From contig OX439044.1 in the NCBI GenBank assembly GCA_949317995.1, forward strand, positions 54,082,166-54,146,165: a stretch of 64,000 nt of DNA, written 5' to 3'. Shown one piece after another: positions 40,195 through 51,899 of this stretch. How positions within the stretch are numbered: the stretch's first letter is position 1; each line of letters opens with the position of its first letter. A program made the position numbers and the translations under genes. Origin of the DNA: Acholoe squamosa (lineage: Eukaryota > Annelida > Polychaeta > Phyllodocida > Polynoidae). The notes below the pieces were generated by a model. The model was not told where the DNA came from. It made no database searches and saw only the letters and a list, made by a program, of their open reading frames with translations.

Positions 40195-43100
40195 TTTTAT
40201 AGGTTGGTAGTCCCACACTCAGCCTATTAAGCCCCTCCCCTCAGTAGCTGTTGTAATTAGTTATACAGTTGACCTTTAGGGCTGTGCAGGGTAATTCTAG
40301 CTACTTACCACAAGCACTATCAGCTACAATGTGGTAGATCTAGGATCTGGAGGATATTCACCATTGAAGTTGAGTATTATAAATCGTCCTCCTAAGCCCA
40401 GCTTCTACTAAAATATAGTTACAATAATAATGGCACTCATGATTCATCTACAAATCACCCTAAACTTTGCATTTTCTTATAAGGCTTCAATAGAGCAAAA
40501 CTGACTGCTGAAAAATACAGGAATTCTATTTTTTTTAGCCCTGGTATACGATCTTCAAACTGACAACTTTCGAGGATTGCCGGAACACTCCTCTGTCACA
40601 AGATCCCAATAAATCGGCCTAGAACTGATAACCTATTCTGACAGTAGATGGTCTTTCATTGGTATAGGATAACACAGACGGTTATTTCAATACAGCCTTA
40701 CTGTCACCCTCTTCAATGACTCAAATATCTCTGTGAATTTGAATCTCTTGTATATAACTACAGTAGGGTGAATAGAACACAAGCACTTTTTTGAGATTTT
40801 AGGCCAGGATATACATAATCCACAGAGATATAAACACCAACAAAGGCAAAATAACCCAAGGAGTACATGAATAAACACAACAGTGCCCTTGTGTTCTATA
40901 CTCCCTACTGCAGTTATATCCTTGCGAATTTGGGAAAGGTCCCAAATTCGCAAGAGATTCAAAATCGCAGAGATATTTGAGTCATTTTTCGCCAAGTGGG
41001 ATTCGACCTTAAATATCTGCCTATGATAAGCCACATCTCTGACACAATCTCCAAAAGGGAGGCTTGAAAGTGCATAGGGTTAAAAGATCATTTCTCCAAG
41101 TCCATGTCATATTATATTCTCTTGTTTTAACTGATTCTATAAGTCATATTAAGCCTCTGATTCATGTATTGGCCACGACTTATAGATGGAAGTTTACAGT
41201 ACCTATAGTTGCCGTGGGAAGACTGCAAGCTGCAGCACAGCAGCTACTACATCAGCTTATAATGATAACAGCAGTGTCTAATGAAAGCAAAGCCTGCCTT
41301 ATTCATTAAGGGTGGATTCGTTTTCAAGCAAATGATTTCACAGCCAGCCTGCTGCCAATTAGTGTGTTTATTGACACAATCCTGAGTTTAAGAAAGAGGT
41401 AACAAAAGTGTCCTTTGTAGCTTTGATTGTTAACTCACTTGTCATAATGCTTCATCATAATGAATTGAAGGACATTGCTTATCAGTAATAGGACCACTCA
41501 GCAGCACCATCATCTGGAACCATAAGAGAAATATCAATACCGAGATCTAATTGAGTATAATCCATAGAAGTGTAATGGTTTGTATTGCCACTTAGGGGGT
41601 TCGAGTCTTGTTATTCGAAAGAAACACAAAGACAGTATTCCGAGTGTATGCCAACTGGTTTTATTTGGGTCACACTTCCCGGCTACCCTGTTAGGTATTT
41701 TTTAGGGAAGCAATGTTGCTACATGTGTAATGTACAGAGGTCTACCTGGCCTATGAAGTAGCAGGTGAGCTCGAGGCTTTATATAGGTACCCCAGGGTAT
41801 GTCGCCAGATGTCCCATAGGCCCAGATCAGTGCTGCCACCTATCCAAAGCCTCAGGAACACCAGGCGACAGGACTCACCTGCCATGCCAGATGGCACCAA
41901 ACACTACCCATATAACTATATGCCTCTACACTAGCAAAACAAATATGAGGGGCAATTTGTACATTGCTGTTTCATGCTAAGTCTCTTTTTAATCTATTTT
42001 TTAAGAAAAGGAAAAAGAAATAATCAGGTTGTGTGATGGGATTGGCTTTCTTCTGTGATATTGAATGCCTCTTTTGTAATGGTAACTACTATGAAGTGAT
42101 TAAAAGCTGTACCCTCTATCCGGATTTTAGAGTGACATTTGGGCCAATTATCTGTTATAATTGGTGAGTATAAAAAGAAAACTCAAAATTTTGGATATTT
42201 ATATTTTCCATCTGGCATCCCATTTTATTCTAATCAAAGACCTATTATATTTCTAGATTTAAGAGATGACATCAAGACACCACAAAAATAGGTGACCTTC
42301 TGTAAGCCATAATAAAATATCATTCCATCACGATGAGTACACAGCTAAAGTTTTAAATACATAGCTATTGGAAGACCACCCCTCCTCAAGTGTGATATGT
42401 TAAGCCTCCGATATAAGTAAAGGGCCATCTGTGATCACTCACTACCAATGATGACTTTGACTTACAAAAGACCTCCTTTACTCTTGTTAGGTAGACTAAG
42501 ATGTCAGCTGCCTGCCCTGACTCAGAGATAGAACAAATAGGGACCATAACCATAGCTGATGGCGTGATGTAATATCTTCCTTTGTGTATTGTGAAAAAGA
42601 TATCTATTTCATGTTGGAAGCAGTGAGTGTAATATAAACGCTCCATGTACGTTTAACCCAGGGGCTCCATATCTCACACCCCCATGAGATAACCCTCCCT
42701 TGAACCGAATCTCAGGGCCAGTATCAGAACCCAAAAGATCATATAACATGTAAACAATCATCATTGTTCTTTTGAATGAGTTTTGAATATCTCTTATTTG
42801 GATAACATGAAATAAATAATTTGCCTTATAGGATACCGTAGGGGCCCGTATAAGCGTCAGGGCGCTCATTAATTTCCAACCCACTGTAACCCCGGCACTG
42901 AGACAGGCGCTTATTTGAATACTGTTTTCAGTGCTGAAGATTAATTTCAATACCCCTGGACCCCCGGCGCTTATGCCATGACAATATCCAGATCGTATTG
43001 ACATGGGATTGTCTTGGTATTTCAGTGGATATTATATGTCATAAATGCCTAGTTTGGCGCAGTGACATTTTTTATGTATTAAGACAATGCGAGTGATAAG

Positions 43101-43690
43101 ATTATTATGAATAACTCAAATAATATAAACTGTTTTCTTCTTGTTGTTACAGGTGAGTCTGTGCAGTACAAAAGACCTTCACTCCCAAAGGTATACAATC
43201 AGTTCTAATAGGTTGATGTTCTTAAGAGCTTCCAACTTCATGACAAAAAAAAAACAAAACAAAAATAAAACAACAACATAAAAAAACAACAACAATAAAA
43301 ACAGACGAAAGAGCCTTATGCCATTCCCCATCAAATTGCTGTAGGATGACACACTCAAAGGGGTTTGACTTTCTTTTTGTGATTCCAATGAACAACAGAA
43401 TTAATCCCCAGAAAATAAATAGCCTGTTATAACCTTTAACATCGTCTTAGATATTCTAAAATAAACCAAATTACTATCTAGATGTGTTTTCCTTTGAAGA
43501 ATCAACAGCAAATTGGGAATCTGGACTGGTCAACTAGAGTTCCAAAGTAAAAGCAGCGATTCGGAATTGCCGTAGACCCCATTTGAATACATCAATATTC
43601 CATTGGGCTGGGGAGGCTACACTTCGATTTGTCAATGTCTACTGATATGCTCAACAGCAAGGCCTACCTCTACACTAGCTACAGGGAGTT
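40195..43690. repeat. Ancient segmental duplication, copy 2
   Basis: Collinear counterpart of 31860-34500, longer because it received a solo LTR at 41571-41930 and has local gains and losses. The similarity is clearest at 40212, 41328, 42073, 42355-42520 and 43540-43640. Confidence 0.7.
41571..41930 (-). repeat. Solo LTR of another gypsy-like family
   Basis: 360 bp with TGTAATGG...CCTCTACA ends. On the - strand it has a CTATATAAAG box near 41778-41787 and an AATAAA complement near 41662, the same architecture as the full-length element's LTR but with mostly different sequence. No internal region and no partner LTR are nearby. The flanks show no clear target duplication. Confidence 0.7.
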
Positions 43691-43692
43691 CT

Positions 43693-43948
43693 GGGAGGCA
43701 TTTCTAAATATGGTATGACTGAACACAGCCACTACGATTTGATAGAGTTGGTGGTAGTAGGTTATGCACTATGACTGCTCTGTACGATCAGCACTTAATG
43801 CAGTAATTACATGGGGTTTGGTATGGCAGTCGTACCAGTGTAATCATTACTGACCACTATAGTTGTAGGGCTTTAATTGAATTAGAATGAGGAATCCCAC
43901 TACGCTTTGAAGGGGTCTAGTCATACCATCTTGAGAAATGCCTTCCAG
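43693..43948. mobile_element. Palindromic MITE family (GGAGGCATTTCT ends), copy 1
   Basis: Left end GGGAGGCATTTCTAAATATGG and right end its near complement (..CATCTTGAGAAATGCCTTCC). The interior has GTACGACTG/CAGTCGTAC-type sub-repeats and CACTACGATTT. Related copies are at 56094-56361 and 60848-61030, with a fragment near 56515-56580. Confidence 0.7.
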
Positions 43949-46900
43949 GTCCTTATAATGTAGACTCAACTCCCGGTTGAATTATTTTGAATGCTGATAT
44001 CTTTACCTGCCCACTCGTCTAGGCACATATTTGCTCCCTTACACAGCCTCAAGCAGCAGATTCTACTCTGAGAGATAAAGGGATTCTGGGAGCATTAAAA
44101 TTAAAATAACTAACAATAAGAAAAACTAAGAAAAACTATCACCAAGACAATGATACAAAATGATACAATCATGTCCACACACCCTCCTTTTAAGCTTTTC
44201 ATCGCTGATCACAAATGCAAAGTCTATTCCAAAAGTCTTCAAATGCCTTTACACAGCTAGTAGAGGTATGTTGATATCTGCTCAATAATTACGCTTTTAT
44301 ACTATGTGGTTCCATACACAACTAGGAATGTAAATGGAAACATCATGTAAAATGCACTACTCGGAAAACCCAAAATTTAATAGGAAAGCACATATATTCC
44401 AGGTTCTTTTTCCCTTATTCTTTTAACATCCTTTCCCTTTATATATCGGTACCTCTACACTAATTACACAGTAAGGCAAATACCCAGGTTATTGATTAAC
44501 ATCAGCTCTGTAGTCACAGCTGCAATCCCCACCACTGATGGCCTTCACATAGAGGATATCACTTAAACATGATTAACCCAGGAGAGATTTGCCCTATAGT
44601 AAAAGGAAGAGCTGGCTAAAAATGCCCTCATTTCCAGTCCTTTCTTTTCATAAAGCTATAACTTATCCCTTTTGCTGCTCACAAGTGGCCATTCGAGTAT
44701 GGTGCTAAAAAAGGGTGATTTGGGGGAGTTGGGAGAAGTCAGTCAGTATAATATACTATAGAGTGTGTGACATGAGTAGGTATACCTGATAGTGCAGCTC
44801 TCTCTGTTTTAAACAAGGCAGGTGACTTTTCAGACTAATGTGGTGAGTGCAAATACTTTGGTGAAGCGGTGCACGACTTGTTTAGAAAAGAAGGCACATA
44901 CTCACAGCTCTTTTTACAATAGGAGCAACACCCTCCTGGGTTAACTCACTCTCTAGAAATTGTGTAATGTCGTAATTCTGCCATCAGTTTAACACGTTAC
45001 TGATTCCAGAAAAAAAACGAGCAACAAACACAATGCCATTGTTCATGTTGTCCCCTTGAAGTTGACCCTGAAAGAAAAGGCTTGCTAAAATCATGGCATT
45101 AGGTGCCGATCTTTTTAAAAGTCAAACGACCAACCATGATTGAGTTTCAGAAAAGAGATATGATATTTCATTTGGATGATACAATTATCCTCCATGATAT
45201 TGTTGCAAGTAGGACGACCCTGAGAAAACCTTGAGATTGACACACGTGAGATCCTAAGTCTCAAAATGGGCCTATTTCCATAAATTACCCCTTTTGAGAG
45301 ATGGGGACCATGTGAGGCCCCCCTGGAAGATCTCACAAACATTAATTTTTGTGTCTACCTGAGGCCCCTAAACCACAAATAATTTTACATTGGCCCAAAA
45401 TGTCATTCAAATCCTTAGCAATATTGGAGCTCATTTCAGAACACATGTGCAAATTTGTCTCTAAGTCAGGCCATTCCCCAAATACAGAGAAACGACCCTA
45501 AATCTCAAAATTTCATTCCTCACTTTAATTGGTGTAAACTATTTTCATTACCCACATGTGGTACATCATTTATACAATGACTTATAGACCATTTGCCATC
45601 TGTTATTTAGACGGTCTAATACAGTAGGGGATCATTTTAGAATACATGTGCAAATGAATTTGTCTACACTGTCGGACCGTGGGTAGCTTTTAACAGTAGA
45701 TTGCTTCTACTTTTGAAAAAAAACAAAAAAAAAAAAAACAGTGGTAGTTACTGCTAGTACAAAATTTAATCCAATGAGTCAACAATCAGTTCTACTATAC
45801 CCACTAGAGTGGTCTTAATAGTCCATTTACAATTGGGGCTAAGGGTGTATGTCATCTAATATGCACGCAATATATTACACACCGCCTGCTTAATGCGGCA
45901 TCCGTGTGCAAACTCTATGGCCCTGCAATATTTCACCGTAAATACAATGAGATAAATATATAATGAGGTGTCTAGATACACACATTAATACGGTCCCTGA
46001 GCAATCTACAGAAAGATGCACACCATAATACACTAGAGACCATTGTTTTCAAAGAGAAGCCACGCCAGGGGATGTTTACATCAAACTGAATAATACTCAT
46101 ACAAATCCATGCTATGCCCTTGATATGTTGTCCAATGCAAGCTTCCATATCTAAATGACTCGAAAAAGGTCAATGAAATAATACATTGGAAAGATGCAGA
46201 TACAAAATGAGTTGTAGTGAAAAACTCTATATTGCAAATATCCATATTTATGCCTCAAACAATGAGCGAATTTCCCAGTAATTCTGACGCATTATATAGA
46301 GAAATATCATCCCTCCACATGCTATTAGATTCTATAGAGAACAATTCAAGAAGTACATGAAAGCAAAAGTGGTATAATCATGCAGAACAAGTCATCCTCA
46401 TTTTTATTTTATTTATTTATTCATTCATTTATTTATCAAAATTCAGTTTGCATCACGTCAAAGAAACAGTCACTTGCTAGTATGCAGTTACCTTATACTG
46501 GGTATTGTCCTTAGGTGTGAGGAAATCAATACTGATGCCTCTCTCCTCAGCACTATTCAAATCTCCATCATGAGCAGTGTGTAGTACACATTTCCAGGAA
46601 GAATGGGACTTATGGGTTACATAATGTGGGACAGTGGGTAGTCCCTCAATGCTGTCAGGATTAAGGTTAATTCTGATACTATGGAAAAGGAGGTTTGTAA
46701 CCAAATTGAGATTAATTTACACATGTTGAAACCCATCAGCCCTCACTAGGCCCTCACTAGGCCCACACCAACCAGTATTTATGTTCTGTTGAAGAATAAA
46801 CGCAGAGTGGAAATGTTAACCAACTGGAGATAAAAACAGAGATTCAGAATTGTCATATCATATCCCATTTGAATATATCAGAATGCAATTCAGCATTTAC

Positions 46901-48780
46901 AGTTGTACTTGGATAATACAGAGTTAAATCGAATCTGGGAGCTACACCTAAAATGAAATAAAATTCTGATCAATGAAATTACTCATTTCATCGCTTATGC
47001 CATGTAATATTCTGAACCATAACATGCGCTCATTAGTGGTATAATCGACATCAAATCAACCAACACATCTTAACACAGAGCATGCGTCGCAGGAGGAAAA
47101 TGGGATGTGCCCATCTTAAATAACAGATATATTTAAAAAGAAAAACTGATGTACTGGAAAATAAAAAGATAATGCCTATTTTTCGAAAATGCCTTTCCCT
47201 CCTTACTTGATTGCCATGACTGACCAGTTTTATGCTTAGAAAACTACTTGCAGAGTGGCGTGGTGATTAGGAGTCCATGTGTCTCTTACCAGAGGAACTC
47301 CAATAGATCTCATTAGGAAAGATTATAGCCTTGTCACTGGAGATTTGTTGATGTCACTGGGAGATTTGTTGATGTCACGTTCAACATAAAATTTGTTTAC
47401 CCCAATTCTCTGAAGTTTTAGAACTGTAATTAAGAACGTTTTATGATGGGGATGAGGGAATGCTGCAGAGCCCTGGGGCTCATTCCAATATACCTGACGA
47501 TAACATAGGCTTCAGATCGTCAAGAAATCAACTATATATGCCACTCATATTGACCTTTGGTGACATCAGTGCTAGAACTACTCTACCAAATCCTTTTGAT
47601 TTTAAAGATCGTATCCCACTTAAAATTCTGTCGGTTTTCAGTCAGGCCACGTTTGAATGAGTTATACATTCCTATAAGTCCATCCTAGGTTTTGAAACAA
47701 TTTGCAATATATTTCAGCATGAAGAATGGACATTATTACACAGAATTTTTACTGTAGTTCGACACTAAAACCACCGGATAACATAACAAGTGTTTTGTGC
47801 TTCATGGATGATTAATCACCTGTGTAGACTTGATTCCTAATGGCCCAATAGTGGCACCTTGTGGTGAATAGATACACTTCATACCCTCAAATTGTATTTG
47901 AAAGGAAATGCTCACACTAACAAGTGCTTGTCTTACAGATTCCAAAGGGTTACCAGATGTAATAAAGGATAGATTGTAACACTTAACATATTATAACAGA
48001 CAACACCAAAGGGCAATTAGCAATGTGGTGGTAAACATGTTATTGTAGGGGCCAGCTCTTGGTGCCCTCTTCAGTTATAGCCTCTACCTACCCCATGAAC
48101 TAGTAAAAACCTTTCCTGCCACAGAGAAGAGGTATTGTGCATCTAGGTGTCCTCTATTTGCACATACAGTGTGCATGCATATCAATATATGGTATTCACC
48201 ATTAATTGGGAGAAGGAGTAACAATGACCACAGTATGGTTCTGTAATAACTTCCCACCTGGCCATTTTAGTTGAAATTGCATCTTTAACATTAGATAAAT
48301 CAAATAATAGAAAATAATCATGCGTGCCACAGGCGATTGCTGTTAATCTCAAAGGTTTTCAATGTTTCCCCTGAATCCTTTCTGCTTGGTACATTTACAG
48401 TCAAATTCCTTCGGAAAGTGAGAGTAATCTCCACTTCCCCAGGAATAGAATATTTGCACGTCCCTCACTTATGTGTCAGTTTTCGGTGCCATCCTGTGTA
48501 TCATGGAAAGCCCAACCAGGCCAAAGTGTTGGAAAATGAAGTAATTACTTCATTTAATTGCCAGTCAAATACAACATTACATGATCATAGGTGCTGCTCG
48601 CAGTATCTTAAAACTCTAGAAAAGTGGAAAAGATGAGACAAGCATAGTGCCTGTAATTCATTCTGTTCTTGAGAATAGTTTCGACCTACCGAGTAGGCCT
48701 GTATTGAGGCCATCTGTAACTACCCAATTCTACTTAATATTTCTATGCTTTATGCTCTAAAGACATCTAAGGACAAAATG
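43949..48780. other. Non-coding DNA; old dispersed repeats, no gene seen
   Basis: 45690-45850 resembles 34150-34265 (GTAGATTGCTTCTA...ACTAGAGTGGTCTT...CATTTACAATTGGGGCT). 46813-46880 resembles 34380 and 43540. An A-rich run lies at 45715-45740. Short frames (for example 47460-47660 and 48337-48636) have no recognisable domain. Confidence 0.5.
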
Positions 48781-49065
48781 GCGTTCAGCGAGTAAGGACC
48801 TGCCTCAGACGGCGCGCTCTCTATATTTTACCGAATTCTTCATTCAAAGTGAAAACCCACGGGTAAATTTTAGTCAGAGTGTACCTTTGATGGTAGGGAA
48901 TCACCAGAAGAGGCTAAATCGAGGATATTCCCATCTAATTGCCCATTTCTGGGTGATTTATACTTTCGCCATTGGACTTCTACCTGCCTTCACCTGTCAA
49001 CACCAGTCAGCCCACCCACACCTGTCACTGCCATACACAAGCTTGACACCGGCGGCGCAGTCAAC

Positions 49066-50772
49066 ATGGCGTCAGGAGGAGTTCAGACCGATATCAAAGA
49101 ACTCATTGCTCAAATAACCAAGCCAGTAGGTACAGACTTACCAGAATCACTTATCACAGAACAAGGTAAGATTGGTGAAGCCCTTAGACATCTGTATGAA
49201 GACAATCTCACTGGTCAAGAAAATTCTAAATGGAACCACGACGAGATTATTACTTTAAAAGGGGAGAATGACAAATTAAATAATGAACTCAAGGCCCTGA
49301 AAATTCGCTTAAATGAGGCCGAAAGAGTCACACGTGTAAACAAGGCTGATATTCAGGAAAACAAAACCCAATTATGTGTCCTAGATCACAATATAAGACG
49401 TAGGAATATTATCGTCGAGGGGCTTGCATACAGACAAGGTGAGAGGACCAATGATGTGGCCTATAATCTTTTGGTATCAATCTGCCCCGGACTAGAGTAC
49501 TACGAGTTAGATTATGCATACAGACAAGGTCCTCCCAGAAATGGTATCCGCACTATGGTTATTGTAATGCTCAAAGCGAGTGTTAGAGATGATATATTAT
49601 CAAGAAAAGGCGAGCTAAGAAATAGAATGCCCAATGTGTTCTTATCTGATGACTCTAATGCTACAATAAAAAGGCAAAAATCTGATATTCGCACCATAGC
49701 CATGCTGGGCCAAGAAGCTGGGATTGATGTCCAACCAAGGGGTCGAGGACTCACCATAAATGGTAAATACTACCCACATCAGGCACTAAATGACCTACCA
49801 GTGGGATTACATCTTGCTAACGCCAAAACCTGTGTTACAGACTCGTATGTGGCCTACCAAGGTGAACTTGCCCCACTGTCAAATTTCTACCCTTGTACCA
49901 TAGTCATCAACAATATTTCATTCAATTGTGTTGAGCAAGCTTTTGCCTACAAGAAAGCAATCTATGCTGGTAAAAAAGGAAAAGCCCAACGTATCCTGGA
50001 TTGTGAGTCTCCAATTGATGCAAAAAAACTGTCCAAGTTCGAGTGTGAAGGCTGGAAAACCATAGACGAGGGTGAACTACTTGAACTCAATATCCAGAAA
50101 TTCGAGCAAAATCCCCCACTGCTGGAAATACTTATAGGCACAGGGACTAGGAAGTTGTTAGAATGTGTTGGTTCAACACACTGGGGAACAGGGTGCTCTG
50201 TTAACTCGAAGTCCACTAAAGAAGGCACATACACAGGAGCAAATAGGGGTGGTGTCATTCTAATGGAAGCAAGACGCACTCTACGAGAAAGGCACCCTGA
50301 GCTGATCCCAACCCCCCCTCCCTTAATACCACCAATGCACCAGCCCACTATTGATCCAGCTACGCCTGCTGTATCTGTTCCCATCGTCATGCCTACGATT
50401 AACGATGCTGGAGGTCCCACCATCGACATTCCTGTTACTATGCCTACCACTTCTGTAAATGCCCCAGCCACGACAACTGTGCAAGTACCAGCATCTACAA
50501 CAAAGACAACAACAACAACAACAGCAACAGAGGCACCAATCATACCATTCTCAACAGCTACTATAACTCATACCTCCCCCAAAACAACGAAACAAGTCAT
50601 TACCATACAAGACTTGCAAGCTGCACATGCTTCAATCCCACCTAGAGGTCAATTTAACACCTTTACCACCCAAGCCAGACCAGCCCCTGCCATGTCACCT
50701 GGCCATAAGAGATCAAGTGCCCGTCTACTGAATAAGTCAACTCCTAAAATCACACAGGGTCACAAATCATAG
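49066..50772 (+). CDS. LINE ORF1 protein with NADAR (YbiA-like) domain
   Basis: 568 codons from an ATG in a GTCAACATGG context. Residues about 50-110 are a coiled coil. About 110-245 match the RRM/C-terminal core of LINE ORF1 proteins (RRRNIIVEGL ... AYRQGPPRNGIRTMVIVML ... LTINGKYYP), which bind and chaperone element RNA. Residues 264-407 are a NADAR domain: NFYP (273-276), CVEQAF (E290), W330, KFEQNP (345-350), TGTRKLLE (359-366), HWGTG (372-376), GANRGGVILMEAR (391-403). NADAR/YbiA proteins hydrolyse N-glycosidic bonds in riboflavin intermediates or ADP-ribosyl adducts; in this context the substrate is unknown. The remainder is Pro/Thr-rich. The stop (50770-50772) belongs to the inserted MITE. 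Past the MITE and one CACAG duplication the frame continues 22 codons to TAA at 51301. Confidence 0.85.
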   Translation: MASGGVQTDIKELIAQITKPVGTDLPESLITEQGKIGEALRHLYEDNLTGQENSKWNHDEIITLKGENDKLNNELKALKIRLNEAERVTRVNKADIQENKTQLCVLDHNIRRRNIIVEGLAYRQGERTNDVAYNLLVSICPGLEYYELDYAYRQGPPRNGIRTMVIVMLKASVRDDILSRKGELRNRMPNVFLSDDSNATIKRQKSDIRTIAMLGQEAGIDVQPRGRGLTINGKYYPHQALNDLPVGLHLANAKTCVTDSYVAYQGELAPLSNFYPCTIVINNISFNCVEQAFAYKKAIYAGKKGKAQRILDCESPIDAKKLSKFECEGWKTIDEGELLELNIQKFEQNPPLLEILIGTGTRKLLECVGSTHWGTGCSVNSKSTKEGTYTGANRGGVILMEARRTLRERHPELIPTPPPLIPPMHQPTIDPATPAVSVPIVMPTINDAGGPTIDIPVTMPTTSVNAPATTTVQVPASTTKTTTTTTATEAPIIPFSTATITHTSPKTTKQVITIQDLQAAHASIPPRGQFNTFTTQARPAPAMSPGHKRSSARLLNKSTPKITQGHKS

Positions 50773-51229
50773 AAAGTGTGCATATGGGGCTTCACATGTC
50801 ATTCGCCCAGACATGTGCCCAGAAAAAGAAGTCTTATAAGTATGCTTCTTTTACAATAGCAAGGACACATCTGACATAAATGATAATGTGATTTTCTTAA
50901 TCTACAGGTCAAAGTAGTCTGGACCTAAGATTTTCATGGAGGTATGAAGATTGTTTCTGTAGGAAATTAAGCCCTCAACATGGCTTGTAACTCAAATGTC
51001 ATTCTCCCAGACACAATTTCGCCCAGACAATTTTGGTCATTTTGGGCACATTTTACCCCCCTGGAGCCCAAAATATGCATATGGGGCCATCAAAACCCAT
51101 ATGTAACATGAAGATCTCATCCAGCCTGACACTTTGAGCCAAAGAAATAGAGGGTGAAACTAAAATTCGGAGACCAGGGGCTGGAATACCTCCAAATTCG
51201 TCATATGCAAACCTTCTATGATTTTCGAC
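50758..51229. mobile_element. MITE copy 2, inserted in LINE ORF1
   Basis: Same family as 300-776, 472 bp, with GGTCACAAATCATAG and CTATGATTTTCGAC ends. The target duplication CACAG lies at 50753-50757 and 51230-51234. It supplies the premature TAG of ORF1 four codons after entering. The reading frame fits exactly across element plus one duplication, which confirms the boundaries. Confidence 0.9.
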
Positions 51230-51303
51230 CACAGCAGCCTAAAAGCCAGGAATCAAACACTCTGCAAAAAATGATGAGTCGTATCAGTCCTAAGAAAAAA
51301 TAA

Positions 51304-51899
51304 TGCAAAATACATCTCTATCTCAGTTGGGAGGTCAAACTGTCCCCAAAAGGTGTAATGCTATTAATACATAGACATTGTTGCATTATTGAGAATGTAC
51401 CTTGATCATTACCATGTCCGATAACGGGGCGACTGCACTTACCCACTGAAAAATGTCCCTATGCAATAAAACCACCTTGGATTGATACCAGTTTAAGTTA
51501 TATGTTGTGCAGATGATGCAATGCTATAGCTTACAGCGTCCAAAATAGGATTGATTGCATGTTAAACCTATGACGACTCTAAGGGTCGCGACGCGGTTCG
51601 ATGAACACACAACAACCATGCCTTTTCCAGGTGGGCTGCCTGACCTAGTGACACTGTGAATCAGCTGACTGTATATAATCTATCACTTAACCACTAACTC
51701 TATGATCTTAACCATGTCAAACCTTTTTCATGTTTTACACTCTAATATGTATGTAATTGTTTAATTGTACCTGAGCGCGCTGTTCCCCTTACCATGCCAC
51801 GCCATATTATGCCCAGACTAGCAACACACCGGTCACCTTTCATACCAGGAATCAATTCATTCTCAACTCATAATCCTTCATATTATACACATTGTTTAC
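51304..51899 (+). other. LINE region between ORF1 and ORF2
   Basis: About 600 nt with no open frame longer than a few dozen codons. It may hold the true ORF2 start, now decayed. Confidence 0.45.

Noticed and set aside
41571-41930. Second copy of the same gypsy LTR
   Set aside because: Only the terminal bases and general architecture match; the body sequence is different, so it is another family.
48337-48636. 99-codon frame as a host exon
   Set aside because: No recognisable domain, no supported splice signals, and it sits just upstream of the LINE in repeat-rich DNA.
49962-50543. 193-codon - strand frame opposite LINE ORF1
   Set aside because: Antisense shadow of the Pro/Thr-rich and NADAR coding region; Val/Gly/Ser composition is what that strand would give.
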